64,000 bases of DNA from an uncultured Bacteroidales bacterium. Its GTDB lineage: Bacteria > Bacteroidota > Bacteroidia > Bacteroidales > Muribaculaceae. Both the position numbers and the translations under genes were made by a program. The stretch is taken from positions 117,687 to 181,686 of the forward strand of contig CACZNH010000007.1 of NCBI GenBank assembly GCA_902782465.1. Direction: 5' to 3'. Positions 17,688 to 26,553 of this stretch are shown here, in pieces. Each line of letters starts with the position of its first letter. The stretch's first letter is position 1. The notes under the pieces were generated by a model. That model had not been told where the DNA came from and did no database searches. It worked only from the letters and a program-made list of their open reading frames with translations.

Positions 17688-18616
17688 AACGACTGATACA
17701 AAATATTATACTCCTCGTGCTGGCAATAGCTTTGGCAGCCGGCATCCTGTGGGCTCGCAGCAAGGCTCATGAGGAGTTGTGTACTTCTGTCAATGTTGAA
17801 GTCATCAACAGCGACAGCACCTCGTTTGTAACGCCTCAGGGAGTACTCAACGACCTCAACAGCCAGGGTGTGAAACTGGTTGGCAAGAAACTTTCCAGCA
17901 TTGATGCCTCGGATATCGAGGAGGCACTCAGGCAGTCGCCTTATTTGGAGAGTGCCGACGTGGTGAAGTGCCAGGATGGCCGTGTCCTCATCAGGGTGAG
18001 CCAACTGGTGCCCGTGCTGCGCGTGTTTGACGGTGAGCAGTCTTATTACGTCAACCGTGCAGGCAAGCGTATGGCGGCAACTGCCAACTATCACAGTGAC
18101 GTGCCCATCGTGCAGGGCCATTTCACCAAGAAGTACCCCGTTACACGGCTGTTGCCGCTCATCGACTATGTGGAGCGCGACTCGCTGCTGCACTCGCTGG
18201 TGACGATGTACCAGGTGCGTGACACCAACAACATCATTATCGTGCCCGAGTTCAGCGGCCATGTGGTGAACATCGGCAACGCCAGCGGCTTTGAAAACAA
18301 GTTTGCCAAGCTCAAGCTGTTCTATAAAGAAGTGATGCCCAAGCGTGGCTGGAACACCTTTGACACCATCTCGGTGAAGTGGAACCATCAGATTGTCGCT
18401 ACCCGACGCGCCAAGGCCGTGCCACAGGTCGTGCAGTATGACCCCGAGGATGATGAACAGGCACCCGACATCGAGACAATGACCGTTGGCACCGCCGACG
18501 AAGGCAAGAAGTCAGCTCAGGACGAGGGTGCCAAAAAAGAGGAAGCCAAGAAGCAGGAAGCCAAACCCGCCGAACAGCCCGCCGACAAGTCAACAACCAA
18601 CAAGAAGAATAATTAA
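17684..18616 (+). CDS. ftsQ: Cell division protein FtsQ
   Basis: A 310-residue bitopic division protein. One N-terminal membrane helix (residues about 5-25) is followed by a POTRA-like and beta domain (VTPQGVLNDLNSQGVKLVGK; LESADVVKCQDGRVLIRVSQL). It starts with TTG, overlapping the murC stop as TTGA. The C-terminus carries an unusual 37-residue Lys/Glu/Ala/Pro-rich low-complexity tail. Position between murC and ftsA is canonical. Confidence 0.88.
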   Translation: MKRLIQNIILLVLAIALAAGILWARSKAHEELCTSVNVEVINSDSTSFVTPQGVLNDLNSQGVKLVGKKLSSIDASDIEEALRQSPYLESADVVKCQDGRVLIRVSQLVPVLRVFDGEQSYYVNRAGKRMAATANYHSDVPIVQGHFTKKYPVTRLLPLIDYVERDSLLHSLVTMYQVRDTNNIIIVPEFSGHVVNIGNASGFENKFAKLKLFYKEVMPKRGWNTFDTISVKWNHQIVATRRAKAVPQVVQYDPEDDEQAPDIETMTVGTADEGKKSAQDEGAKKEEAKKQEAKPAEQPADKSTTNKKNN

Positions 18617-18648
18617 CAACCAAACAAAATAAATATATCACCACTTTT

Positions 18649-19974
18649 ATGAAAAAGAACCAGTATATTGTAGCACTTGAAATCGGCAGCTCCAAGATTG
18701 TTGGAGCCATTGCCGAGAAGTCATCGGATGGATTCTTGAATGTGCGTTATCTCCAGGAGGAGAAGCACCTCAATTGCGTGAGATATGGCATTGTGCAGAA
18801 TGTCGAGAATATCAAGAGTATCATCAACCGCATCCTCAAGAACCTCGAGGGCGCCGTTGACGGACGCATCACTCAGGTGTATCTGGGCGTGAGCGGACGC
18901 TCGCTGCACAGCATCGTCAGCGAGGTGAACCGCAGCGTGGACACCACCGTCGCCATCACCAAGGAACTGATTGACCGCATCATCCGTGAAGCAACCAGTA
19001 ACCCCATCCGCAACCACGATACGGTGGACATCGTGCCCCGTGCCTACTATGTTGACAAGGTAGAAACACCGAATCCCGTGGGACAATTCGGTTCATCCAT
19101 AAAAATCAAGGTTAACCTGATTGTCTCGAAGCCGTCACTCAAGCTCAACTTGAACCGACTGATGACCTTCGGTGTGCCCGCCAAGGATTATATCGTCACG
19201 CCGCTGGCTGTGGGCGAGCAGATTCTGAGCGAGAGCGACCGCGAACTGGGCTGCATGCTCGTCGATATGGGTGCCGAGACCACAACGGTGTCTATCTACA
19301 AGAACAAGGCGCTCATTTACCTGAACACGCTACCCCTGGGTGGTCGCAACCTGACGCGTGACGTCATGACTGGCCTGAACGTGCTCGAGGAGACCGCCGA
19401 GAATGTCAAGAAGAATATCAACAATCCGCTTGACCCGAACAATGTGAGCGAAGTGTCCATCGAAGGGGTTAGGGCTCGTGATGCTGCCAACTACATCAGT
19501 GCCCGCACTGGCGAAATCATCGCCAACATCAACCAGCAGCTTGCTAATGCCGAGGTTTCGCCTGAGGAAATCAAGAGCATCGTCCTCATCGGTGGATGTG
19601 CCCACTTGGGAGGTCTGCAGCAGAGGCTTGCCGAGACCATCAAGATCAAGGTGCGCATGGGACAGAATCCCTCAACGATCAATATCCTCAATCCTGAAAT
19701 CAACCGCATGGAGTACATCGAGATTTTCTCACTGCTGGCTAACGCTGCCGATAAAATCGGGGACGGCGAGACCTGTGTTGAACTCAACCGCTATGAGGAC
19801 GGTCCCGTCTTTGAGGGATCGACACGTACCGCCGAGCCTGCACGTCCTGCTGCAGCTGCAAGACCTGCCAAGACCGCCAAGCCCGAGAAGAAAGGTTCTG
19901 GCTTCTTCACGAAACTGGGCAAAAAACTGAATAACCTGATGTCGGAGGATGATGCCAATGACGACGACCAGTAA
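18649..19974 (+). CDS. ftsA: Cell division protein FtsA
   Basis: A 441-residue actin-like ATPase that tethers FtsZ to the membrane. The phosphate-1 loop VALEIGSSKIVGAI, the RAYYVDKVETPNPVG segment of the SHS2 part, LVDMGAETTTVSIYKN and VLIGGCAHLGGLQQ are family motifs. After an Ala/Pro/Lys-rich linker comes an amphipathic FFTKLGKKLNNLM helix, the expected membrane-targeting sequence, then an acidic end (EDDANDDDQ). ftsZ follows 53 bases later. Confidence 0.95.
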   Translation: MKKNQYIVALEIGSSKIVGAIAEKSSDGFLNVRYLQEEKHLNCVRYGIVQNVENIKSIINRILKNLEGAVDGRITQVYLGVSGRSLHSIVSEVNRSVDTTVAITKELIDRIIREATSNPIRNHDTVDIVPRAYYVDKVETPNPVGQFGSSIKIKVNLIVSKPSLKLNLNRLMTFGVPAKDYIVTPLAVGEQILSESDRELGCMLVDMGAETTTVSIYKNKALIYLNTLPLGGRNLTRDVMTGLNVLEETAENVKKNINNPLDPNNVSEVSIEGVRARDAANYISARTGEIIANINQQLANAEVSPEEIKSIVLIGGCAHLGGLQQRLAETIKIKVRMGQNPSTINILNPEINRMEYIEIFSLLANAADKIGDGETCVELNRYEDGPVFEGSTRTAEPARPAAAARPAKTAKPEKKGSGFFTKLGKKLNNLMSEDDANDDDQ

Positions 19975-20027
19975 GTGCGTATCAAGAACCCCATTTATCA
20001 AAACACTAAAACAAATACTATCACAAT

Positions 20028-21431
20028 ATGGACGAGAATATTAAATTTGATGGAATCCATTCGGGCAAAGCTGTTCCCGAGCCGGACATCATGTCAAAGC
20101 TGGAAAAGGGTTCCGGTTTCCTGGACAAGGAGAATATGCGCACTATCATCAAGGTGATGGGCGTCGGCGGTGGCGGTAACAACGCCATCAACCACATGTA
20201 TATGCAGAACATCGAGGGCGTTTCATTTGTTGTGCTCAATACCGACCGTCAACAGCTCAACGAGTCGCCTGTCCCCAACCGCGTGCTGCTGGGTCCCAAC
20301 ACGACCCACGGCCTGGGAGCCGGCAATGTGCCTGACGTGGCACGCCGGGCCGCCGAGGAGAGCGAGGCCGAGATTGCCCAACTCTTTGACGACGACACCA
20401 AGATGGTCTTCATCACTGCCGGTATGGGTGGTGGCACCGGTACGGGTGCCGCTCCTGTAGTGGCACGCATCGCCCACGAGAAGGGGGTCCTCACCATCGG
20501 TATCGTGACCATACCCTTCTTGTTTGAGGGTCCCAAGAAGATTCTCAAGGCCCTTGGTGGTGCCGATGAGATGGGCAAGTATGTCGATGCCCTGCTCATC
20601 ATCAACAACCAGCGCCTGACCGAGATTTACAAGGACCTCGACTTTACCAACGCCTTCGGTAAGGCCGATGACACGCTGACCATCGCTGCCCGCAGCATCA
20701 GCGACCTGATTACCGTCAAGGGTAAAATCAACCTGGACTTCAACGATGTGAACACGACCCTGCGCAATGGTGGCGCCGCCATCATCAGCTCGGGTTACGG
20801 TACCGGTGAACGCCGTGTGACCAAGGCCATCGAGGATGCCCTGGAGTCGCCGCTGTTGAAGAACCGTGACGTTTATGGCTCGCAGAAGATTCTGATGAAC
20901 TTCTACTATAATCCCAACAGCGAATCACCCCTGCTGATGGACGAGATGAACGAGATTCAGGAGTTCATGGCCAACTTCGACCAGGAAGTGGATGTGATTT
21001 GGGGTATGGCGTTCGACACTTCGCTCGAGGATCAGATCAAGGTAACGGTGCTGGCTTCAGGATTCAACGTGACGCTTGAGCATGAGACCCCCTTATCGCC
21101 GGTGCAGACCTCAGTGAGACGCGAACCCGAACCCGTTGGACCCAGGCTGGCCGACAAGCGCCTTGCCGACGAGTATGGTGCCGAAGCCATCAACGACATC
21201 GTCTTGAAGCAGAACAAAGCACGCTATTTTGTGCTGGCTCCCGACGAGATGGACGATGATGATGTCATCGATATGCTGGAGAAGACGCCGACCTTTGGCC
21301 GCAAGCCCGACTTCCGCAACCAGATTAAGGAACGCCAGCAGTCGTTTGCACAGGAGCGCCCTGTTGAGGTGCCCCGCGCTTCAAAACGTGCCGCCAGTGG
21401 CGACTCGCAGACCATCGACTTCGGAGAATAA
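20028..21431 (+). CDS. ftsZ: Cell division protein FtsZ
   Basis: A 467-residue tubulin-like GTPase forming the Z ring. The tubulin signature GGGTGTGAAP lies at residues 134-143, and VMGVGGGGNNAINHM is the nucleotide-binding start. DFNDVNTTLRNGG holds the T7-type synergy loop. A long variable linker leads to DVIDMLEKTPTFGRK and a basic end, comparable with the Bacteroidetes FtsZ tail that contacts FtsA. Last gene of the dcw cluster; a repeat element with a core hairpin follows directly. Confidence 0.97.
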   Translation: MDENIKFDGIHSGKAVPEPDIMSKLEKGSGFLDKENMRTIIKVMGVGGGGNNAINHMYMQNIEGVSFVVLNTDRQQLNESPVPNRVLLGPNTTHGLGAGNVPDVARRAAEESEAEIAQLFDDDTKMVFITAGMGGGTGTGAAPVVARIAHEKGVLTIGIVTIPFLFEGPKKILKALGGADEMGKYVDALLIINNQRLTEIYKDLDFTNAFGKADDTLTIAARSISDLITVKGKINLDFNDVNTTLRNGGAAIISSGYGTGERRVTKAIEDALESPLLKNRDVYGSQKILMNFYYNPNSESPLLMDEMNEIQEFMANFDQEVDVIWGMAFDTSLEDQIKVTVLASGFNVTLEHETPLSPVQTSVRREPEPVGPRLADKRLADEYGAEAINDIVLKQNKARYFVLAPDEMDDDDVIDMLEKTPTFGRKPDFRNQIKERQQSFAQERPVEVPRASKRAASGDSQTIDFGE

Positions 21432-21438
21432 ACCAATA

Positions 21439-21558
21439 TTAAGTTTTTAGTCTTAAGTTTTTAGTTTTAAGTAATAATACCATTGCCTGTAAATTTTCAG
21501 GCGAGAGAAATCATACTTACAACTAAAAACTTAAAACTTACAACTATAAAAAACTGAA
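21439..21558. repeat. Palindromic repeat element, family C (TTTTAAG arms), copy 1
   Basis: Left arm units of TAAGTTTTTAG type are followed by a core hairpin (GCCT at 21485-21488 pairing with AGGC at 21499-21502) and a right arm of ACTTAAAAC-type units, ending two bases before serS. The core is shared with copies at 49866 and 53772. It may end ftsZ transcription. Confidence 0.8.
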
Positions 21559-21560
21559 AA

Positions 21561-22832
21561 ATGCTGACTTTACAACTCATTAACCAGGATCCCGAGGAGG
21601 TGATTCGTCGCCTTGCCGTCAAGCAGTTTGACGCCCATGAGCCCATCATGCGCATCGTGGAACTGGATAAGCAGCGCCGTGCACTGCAGAAACAACGCGA
21701 CGACAACGCCGCTGTACTCAATAAGATGGCCGCACAAATCGGTGCCCTCATGAAGCAGGGCAACCGCGACGAGGCCGAGAAGGTCAAGGCTCAGGTGGCC
21801 GACCTCAAGACCGCCAACAAGGAGATTGACGATAACTTGACTGCCGCTCAGGACGAGATTACCGAAATCCTGCTCAGCGTCCCCAACGTTCCTTACAGCG
21901 GCGTGCCCGAGGGCCGCACTGCCGAGGACAACGTGGTTGAGAAGACTGGCGGCAAGATGCCCGAACTGCCCGAGGATGCACTTCCCCACTGGGACCTGGC
22001 CAAGAAATACAATCTCATCGACTTTGACCTGGGTGTGAAGATCACCGGCGCGGGATTCCCCGTGTACGTTGGCAAGGGCGCACGACTGCAGCGTGCCCTG
22101 GTACAGTTCTTCCTCGACGAGGCCAGCAAGGCCGGATATGTGGAGATTGAGCCGCCCTTCGTGGTCAACGAGGCATCGGGACTTGGAACGGGTCAGTTGC
22201 CCGACAAGGAGGGCCAGATGTACCACTGCCAGGTGGACAATTTCTACCTCATCCCCACTGCCGAGGTGCCCGTGACCAACATGTACCGCGACGTCATCAT
22301 CCCGCAGGAGGAACTGCCCAAGAAGAACTGCGCCTTCTCGGCATGCTTCCGTCGTGAGGCAGGTTCCTATGGCAAGGACGTGCGCGGCTTGAACCGCCTG
22401 CATCAGTTCGACAAGGTGGAAATCGTGCGCATCGAGAAGCCTGAAGATTCCTATGCCGCCCTCGAGGAGATGAAAGACCATGTGCAGGGACTGCTCGAGA
22501 AGCTGGAACTGCCGTGGCACATCCTGCGCCTGTGCGGTGGCGACATGAGCTTCACCAGTGCCATCACCTTCGACTTCGAGGTGTGGTCGGCCGCCCAGCA
22601 GCGCTGGCTCGAGGTGAGCAGCGTCTCCAACTTCGAGACCTATCAGGCCAACCGCCTCAAGTGCCGCTACCGTGGCGATGACAAGAAGACGCATCTGTGC
22701 CACACCCTCAACGGTTCGGCACTGGCGCTGCCCCGCATCGTCGCTGCCCTGCTCGAGAACAACCAGACGCCTGAGGGCATCCGCATCCCCGCCGCCCTGC
22801 AGCGTTACACCGGTTTCGACATCATCGACTGA
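21561..22832 (+). CDS. serS: Seryl-tRNA synthetase
   Basis: A 423-residue class II aminoacyl-tRNA synthetase charging tRNA-Ser. The N-terminal long antiparallel coiled coil spans about residues 28-105. Motif 2 lies in FSACFRREAGSYGKDVRG followed by HQFDKVEIV. Motif 3 is LNGSALALPRIVAALLENNQ. Length and ending (IPAALQRYTGFDII) are standard. Flanked on both sides by palindromic repeat elements. Confidence 0.97.
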   Translation: MLTLQLINQDPEEVIRRLAVKQFDAHEPIMRIVELDKQRRALQKQRDDNAAVLNKMAAQIGALMKQGNRDEAEKVKAQVADLKTANKEIDDNLTAAQDEITEILLSVPNVPYSGVPEGRTAEDNVVEKTGGKMPELPEDALPHWDLAKKYNLIDFDLGVKITGAGFPVYVGKGARLQRALVQFFLDEASKAGYVEIEPPFVVNEASGLGTGQLPDKEGQMYHCQVDNFYLIPTAEVPVTNMYRDVIIPQEELPKKNCAFSACFRREAGSYGKDVRGLNRLHQFDKVEIVRIEKPEDSYAALEEMKDHVQGLLEKLELPWHILRLCGGDMSFTSAITFDFEVWSAAQQRWLEVSSVSNFETYQANRLKCRYRGDDKKTHLCHTLNGSALALPRIVAALLENNQTPEGIRIPAALQRYTGFDIID

Positions 22833-22838
22833 TTTTCA

Positions 22839-22932
22839 TTTAGGCTTTAGGCATTAGGCTTTAGGCGTTAGGGGGCATCCGCTTTGTAACGTTTAAAACC
22901 TAAAACCTAAAGCCTAAAACCTAAAGCCTAAA
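22839..22932. repeat. Palindromic heptamer element, family A, copy 2
   Basis: A left arm of five NTTAGGC units (22840-22873) and an inverted right arm of CCTAAAN units (22894-22932) flank an apex with GGCATCCGC at 22874-22882. The element fills nearly all of the gap between serS and the next ATG. Confidence 0.85.
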
Positions 22933-22933
22933 A

Positions 22934-23938
22934 ATGCGTAAAGCCTGGCTCGATAACATCAAGTTGATAGCAATGTTTCTCGTGGTGGTGTATCACACGC
23001 CGCCACGTTATGACAATGCCCACGAGGCAGCGCTTTTCAATATGGGTGCCCCGGTGTTCTTCTTTGCTGCGGGCTACCTGTTCGATATCGCCAGGCAGCG
23101 CGGTTTCCTCAGCTTCCTGCGTCACCGCGCACAGCAGATTCTGGTGCCTTACACCACCTTTTTCATCATTTTCTATGCCCTGTGGCTTGTCGTGGGACGC
23201 CGCATGGCGGGTCCCGAGGAGATGGAAATCGGCCTGATGACACCGCTGCGTCAATTCATTGAGGGCACGCCCGACGTGGTGCTGGGACCTTTCTGGTTCC
23301 TGGCCGCCCTGTTTACCATGCAGCTCATTTATTACCCCATCAGGCGGTTTCTGTCGGGCTGTTGGCCCCTGGCCGTCGCCCTGCTGTTGAGCCTCTCGCT
23401 GCTTGTCATGCCCGACTTGCCGTGGTTCCGCCTGTGGAACCTTGACAAGGCCCTGTTGTACATGCCCATCTATGCCATGGGCAACTGCTGCCGCCCGCTT
23501 GTGGAGCGGTTTGACTTCTCAGGACCATCCCGCTCGTTGTTGTGGATGGTGCTGGCGGCGCTGGGGCTGGGATTCCTGATTGTCGCACCTCTTCAAATCG
23601 ACCGTAGTGTCGCCTACGTGTTGGCGCCCGTGGCGGTCATGCTCACCCTGCCGCTGTACACCGCTGTGTGCCGGTGGCTGGAGAGGTGCAGCCCTGCCCT
23701 GTGCCGTGTGGCTCGCGTGGTGGCGGTGGGCAGCATCACCTACCTGGCGTTGCAGAACTACCTTATCGGCATCATCAAGATGATGATTGCCAAGTTGATG
23801 GGCGCCCAGGTGTGGGACGGCAATCTGGTGCTCAAGGTGGCCGTGGCGCTGGCCGTAATGGTCATCCTCTATCCCATAGCCCTGTTTATTGACCGCCGCA
23901 TGCCATGGCTACTAGGCAAGAAGAAATCCACATTATAA
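22934..23938 (+). CDS. Membrane acyltransferase, acyltransferase-3 family
   Basis: A 334-residue polytopic protein with about ten hydrophobic segments. The start RKAWLDNIKLIAMFLVVVYHT carries the conserved Arg/Asp/His pattern of acyltransferase-3 proteins, which O-acetylate or succinylate surface sugars. The segment GPFWFLAALFTMQLIYYPIRR and the final WLLGKKK fit the family. The acceptor cannot be told from the sequence. It follows the repeat element after serS and ends in a hairpin terminator. Confidence 0.85.
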   Translation: MRKAWLDNIKLIAMFLVVVYHTPPRYDNAHEAALFNMGAPVFFFAAGYLFDIARQRGFLSFLRHRAQQILVPYTTFFIIFYALWLVVGRRMAGPEEMEIGLMTPLRQFIEGTPDVVLGPFWFLAALFTMQLIYYPIRRFLSGCWPLAVALLLSLSLLVMPDLPWFRLWNLDKALLYMPIYAMGNCCRPLVERFDFSGPSRSLLWMVLAALGLGFLIVAPLQIDRSVAYVLAPVAVMLTLPLYTAVCRWLERCSPALCRVARVVAVGSITYLALQNYLIGIIKMMIAKLMGAQVWDGNLVLKVAVALAVMVILYPIALFIDRRMPWLLGKKKSTL

Positions 23939-23947
23939 TATGATATG

Positions 23948-23984
23948 AAGTATCGCAGGTTCCCAACTTGCGATACTTGTTTAT
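23948..23984 (+). terminator. Terminator after the acyltransferase gene
   Basis: AAGTATCGCAGGTT (23948-23961) pairs with AACTTGCGATACTT (23965-23978), with one G-U pair and a CCC loop, followed by GTTTAT. The stem is nearly the same sequence as the ssb/manC terminator at 2732-2760. Confidence 0.75.
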
Positions 23985-24066
23985 GGTGGATGGGTGAAGC
24001 GGTTTTTCGTAAAATTGAATTATTTTAAGAGTTTTATCTAAGGTAAATGTCTATTATTTAACGATA

Positions 24067-24101
24067 TTTTAGCAAAAACTGACAGAAAATATGTAACTTT
24101 G
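24067..24101 (+). promoter_or_regulatory. Promoter of the first M6 protease gene
   Basis: A -7 box TAACTTTG at 24094-24101 is preceded by a T-rich -33 region near 24067-24071. The predicted leader is about 30 bases. Confidence 0.65.
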
Positions 24102-24138
24102 CGGGCTTTACCAATTAGAAACCAATATTGATTAGATA

Positions 24139-26355
24139 ATGAGTAAAACAGCAATCCTGCTGCTTACAGCAGCCATCTTAAGTGTGCAAGCCCTGGCGAT
24201 TCCCGCCCACAAGGGATTCTTGCCCATGCCCCAACCCGACGGCACGATGGTAAGCATCGGCCTGGTGGGCGACGAGTTCTACCACTTCAACATCACCGAG
24301 GACGGCTATACCGTCATTCTGAACGATGCCGGTGCCTATGTTTATGCCCAGCTCGACGGTGACTTACTTGTAGAGAGCGACATCATTGCCCATAACGAGG
24401 GCGAGCGCAGTGCTGACGAGCTTGCCTTGCTGGCCGGCACGCCCAAGCGCCTGATGGACCGCACTGCCGTGGAGCAGGCCAACATCCGCCGCGTGAAGCG
24501 CAACGTGGACCTGTCGAACTTTGACCTGGCCAACTTCCACGGTCTGGTTATCCTCATCGACTTTGCCGACGTGAAATTCAAGACCGAGGACCCCAAGGCG
24601 TTCTATACCGACATGTTCAGTACCGAAGGATTTACGGGCTTTGACGACCCAGTGAAGGGTACGCATGTGAACTGCCTGGGCAGTGTGCGCGACTACTTCA
24701 AGGACCAGTCCAACGGTGCGTTCAACCCGCCCTTTGATGTCTATGGCCCCTACACCTCGACGCGCAACGCCAAGCAGTGCCAGAGCTACAGCTCGTCAAT
24801 CTTCACCACCGCCTTGAAGAAGGCCAACGATGAAATCGACTTCAGCCAATATGACAATAACAACGACGGCAAGGTGGACATGATTTACTTCCTGGTTGCC
24901 GGATACTCGTCGAGCTACGACGGCAACAACAAGGGTTACCTGTGGCCCCACGCCTCGAACCTGTCCTATACCTATGCCTCCTATGACGGCAAGTGGCTTG
25001 ACCGCTATGCCTGCTCCACCGAGCTGTACGGCTTTGAGAGCAGCCCCTCGACGGTGACTGTTGAGGGTATAGGAACCATCTGCCACGAGTTCAGTCACGT
25101 GCTGGGCTTGCCCGACTTCTATGACACCGATTATTCTGACGGTGGCGGACAGAGTCACGACCCGGGAGGTTGGGACGTGATGGCTGGCGGTGCAGACTAC
25201 AACTACGGCCGCACTCCTGCAGGCTACACCTTCTATGAGCGCTATGCCCTGGGATGGGCCAAGCCGCATACCATCAAGAAGGCAGGTACCTACAGCCTTG
25301 AGGCCGTGAACACCTCGCGCGAGGGTTATATTCTGCGTTCTCCCGTCAAGAACGAGTTCTTCACCATCGAGAACCGCCAACGCACCGCTTGGGACGCCTA
25401 TCTGCCGGGCCACGGAATGATTGTGACGCGTGTGGACAGCACCAACACCAGCGTATGGACCAATAACAAGCTCAACTGCAACCCCGACCACAACTACTTC
25501 GAGCTGCTGCGTGCCGGCAACAGCACCAGCGGAGACTCGGGCAGCGACCCCTTCCCCGGCACTTCGGGCAATCCCATGCTCACCAACGAGACGAATCCCA
25601 GCCTGAAGACATGGGCCGGCAAGAAGAACGACTTCAATATCGTGGGCATCCAGGAGAAGGATGGCGTTATCACCTTTGAAGTCGTTGAGGACGGCTCCTT
25701 GATGACGATGGTCGAGGACTTTGAGTCGATGACTGCCAACACCAGCACGAGCGACGCCGGTGTCGAGGGTTCGTTGGCCACTTGGAACTTCACCAAGTCG
25801 GGCGTCAGGGCTCCCGGTGATGACCTCGCTAACGGCACCAACAGCGTGCTCATGAAGGTTCCCAGCCAGTTCTACAGCGTTACCGACGTGAACTGCAACA
25901 GCTATCTGGCCCAGCTGACGGTCTTCAACTCCACCACCTCTACTGCCAAGCTCGCGATGGAGTATTCGGTCGATGGTGGTGCCTCCTGGACCAAGGCACT
26001 GACGCCTGCGGGTTCTGCAGCTGCCGAGGTGCCCTCGAAGGTCACCGGCACCTGCTACTGGAGCCTGTCGATCAAGTCCAACACTCCTGCCCGCTTCCGC
26101 ATCAGCCAGACGAGCGGCAGCAAGACCTCTCCCATCTATGTCGATGACTTTACCCTGTACTGCAAGGAGGATGCTTCTGACACGCTGCAGGGCGACGTGA
26201 ATGGCGACAATCAGGTCAACATCAGTGACGTGAATGCCATCATCGCGATGATTCTGTCGGGCAAGATGGAATCCAACGGTGACGTGAACAAGGACGGCCA
26301 GGTCAACATCAGCGATATGAACCTGGTCATCTCAATCATCCTGAACGGAAATTAA
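24139..26355 (+). CDS. Secreted M6-family metalloprotease with dockerin-like C-terminus (paralogue 1)
   Basis: A 738-residue exported zinc protease. A signal peptide (cut after QALA, about residue 20) leads to a propeptide-like region (HKGFLPMPQPDG, GDEFYHFNITEDGYTV). The zinc site H316-EFSH320-VLG-LP-D326 fits HExxHxxGxxD of the M6 (immune inhibitor A-like) family, and WDVMAGG provides the Met-turn. ENRQ..WDAYLPGHGMIV follows. A jelly-roll-like domain (about residues 530-675) precedes two dockerin-like repeats, GDVNGDNQVNISDVN and GDVNKDGQVNISDMN, at the very end. First of three tandem paralogues. Confidence 0.92.
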   Translation: MSKTAILLLTAAILSVQALAIPAHKGFLPMPQPDGTMVSIGLVGDEFYHFNITEDGYTVILNDAGAYVYAQLDGDLLVESDIIAHNEGERSADELALLAGTPKRLMDRTAVEQANIRRVKRNVDLSNFDLANFHGLVILIDFADVKFKTEDPKAFYTDMFSTEGFTGFDDPVKGTHVNCLGSVRDYFKDQSNGAFNPPFDVYGPYTSTRNAKQCQSYSSSIFTTALKKANDEIDFSQYDNNNDGKVDMIYFLVAGYSSSYDGNNKGYLWPHASNLSYTYASYDGKWLDRYACSTELYGFESSPSTVTVEGIGTICHEFSHVLGLPDFYDTDYSDGGGQSHDPGGWDVMAGGADYNYGRTPAGYTFYERYALGWAKPHTIKKAGTYSLEAVNTSREGYILRSPVKNEFFTIENRQRTAWDAYLPGHGMIVTRVDSTNTSVWTNNKLNCNPDHNYFELLRAGNSTSGDSGSDPFPGTSGNPMLTNETNPSLKTWAGKKNDFNIVGIQEKDGVITFEVVEDGSLMTMVEDFESMTANTSTSDAGVEGSLATWNFTKSGVRAPGDDLANGTNSVLMKVPSQFYSVTDVNCNSYLAQLTVFNSTTSTAKLAMEYSVDGGASWTKALTPAGSAAAEVPSKVTGTCYWSLSIKSNTPARFRISQTSGSKTSPIYVDDFTLYCKEDASDTLQGDVNGDNQVNISDVNAIIAMILSGKMESNGDVNKDGQVNISDMNLVISIILNGN

Positions 26356-26410
26356 TCCCATCTCTGGATGACAGATAATCGTGCTATCGCACGAGCAACA
26401 GAAACAACAG

Positions 26411-26508
26411 ACAGATTTCGGAAACACATGCGAATTCCACACCCAAACAGATGGGACATTTGTCCCAAGAGAGCGGATGCGTCTATTCCCATTGTTTCCG
26501 AAATCTGT
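26411..26508. repeat. Nested 98-bp palindromic element between M6 paralogues
   Basis: Outer arms ACAGATTTCGGAAACA (26411-26426) and TGTTTCCGAAATCTGT (26493-26508) are a perfect 16-bp inverted repeat. Nested inside is TGGGACA tt TGTCCCA (26452-26467). No coding potential. It could be a strong RNA hairpin ending the upstream transcript or a MITE-like remnant; no copy was noticed elsewhere in the window. Confidence 0.7.
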
Positions 26509-26553
26509 GTTTATTACATAACCAACTTTTAGTGTAATTTTATCTGAAGCAAC

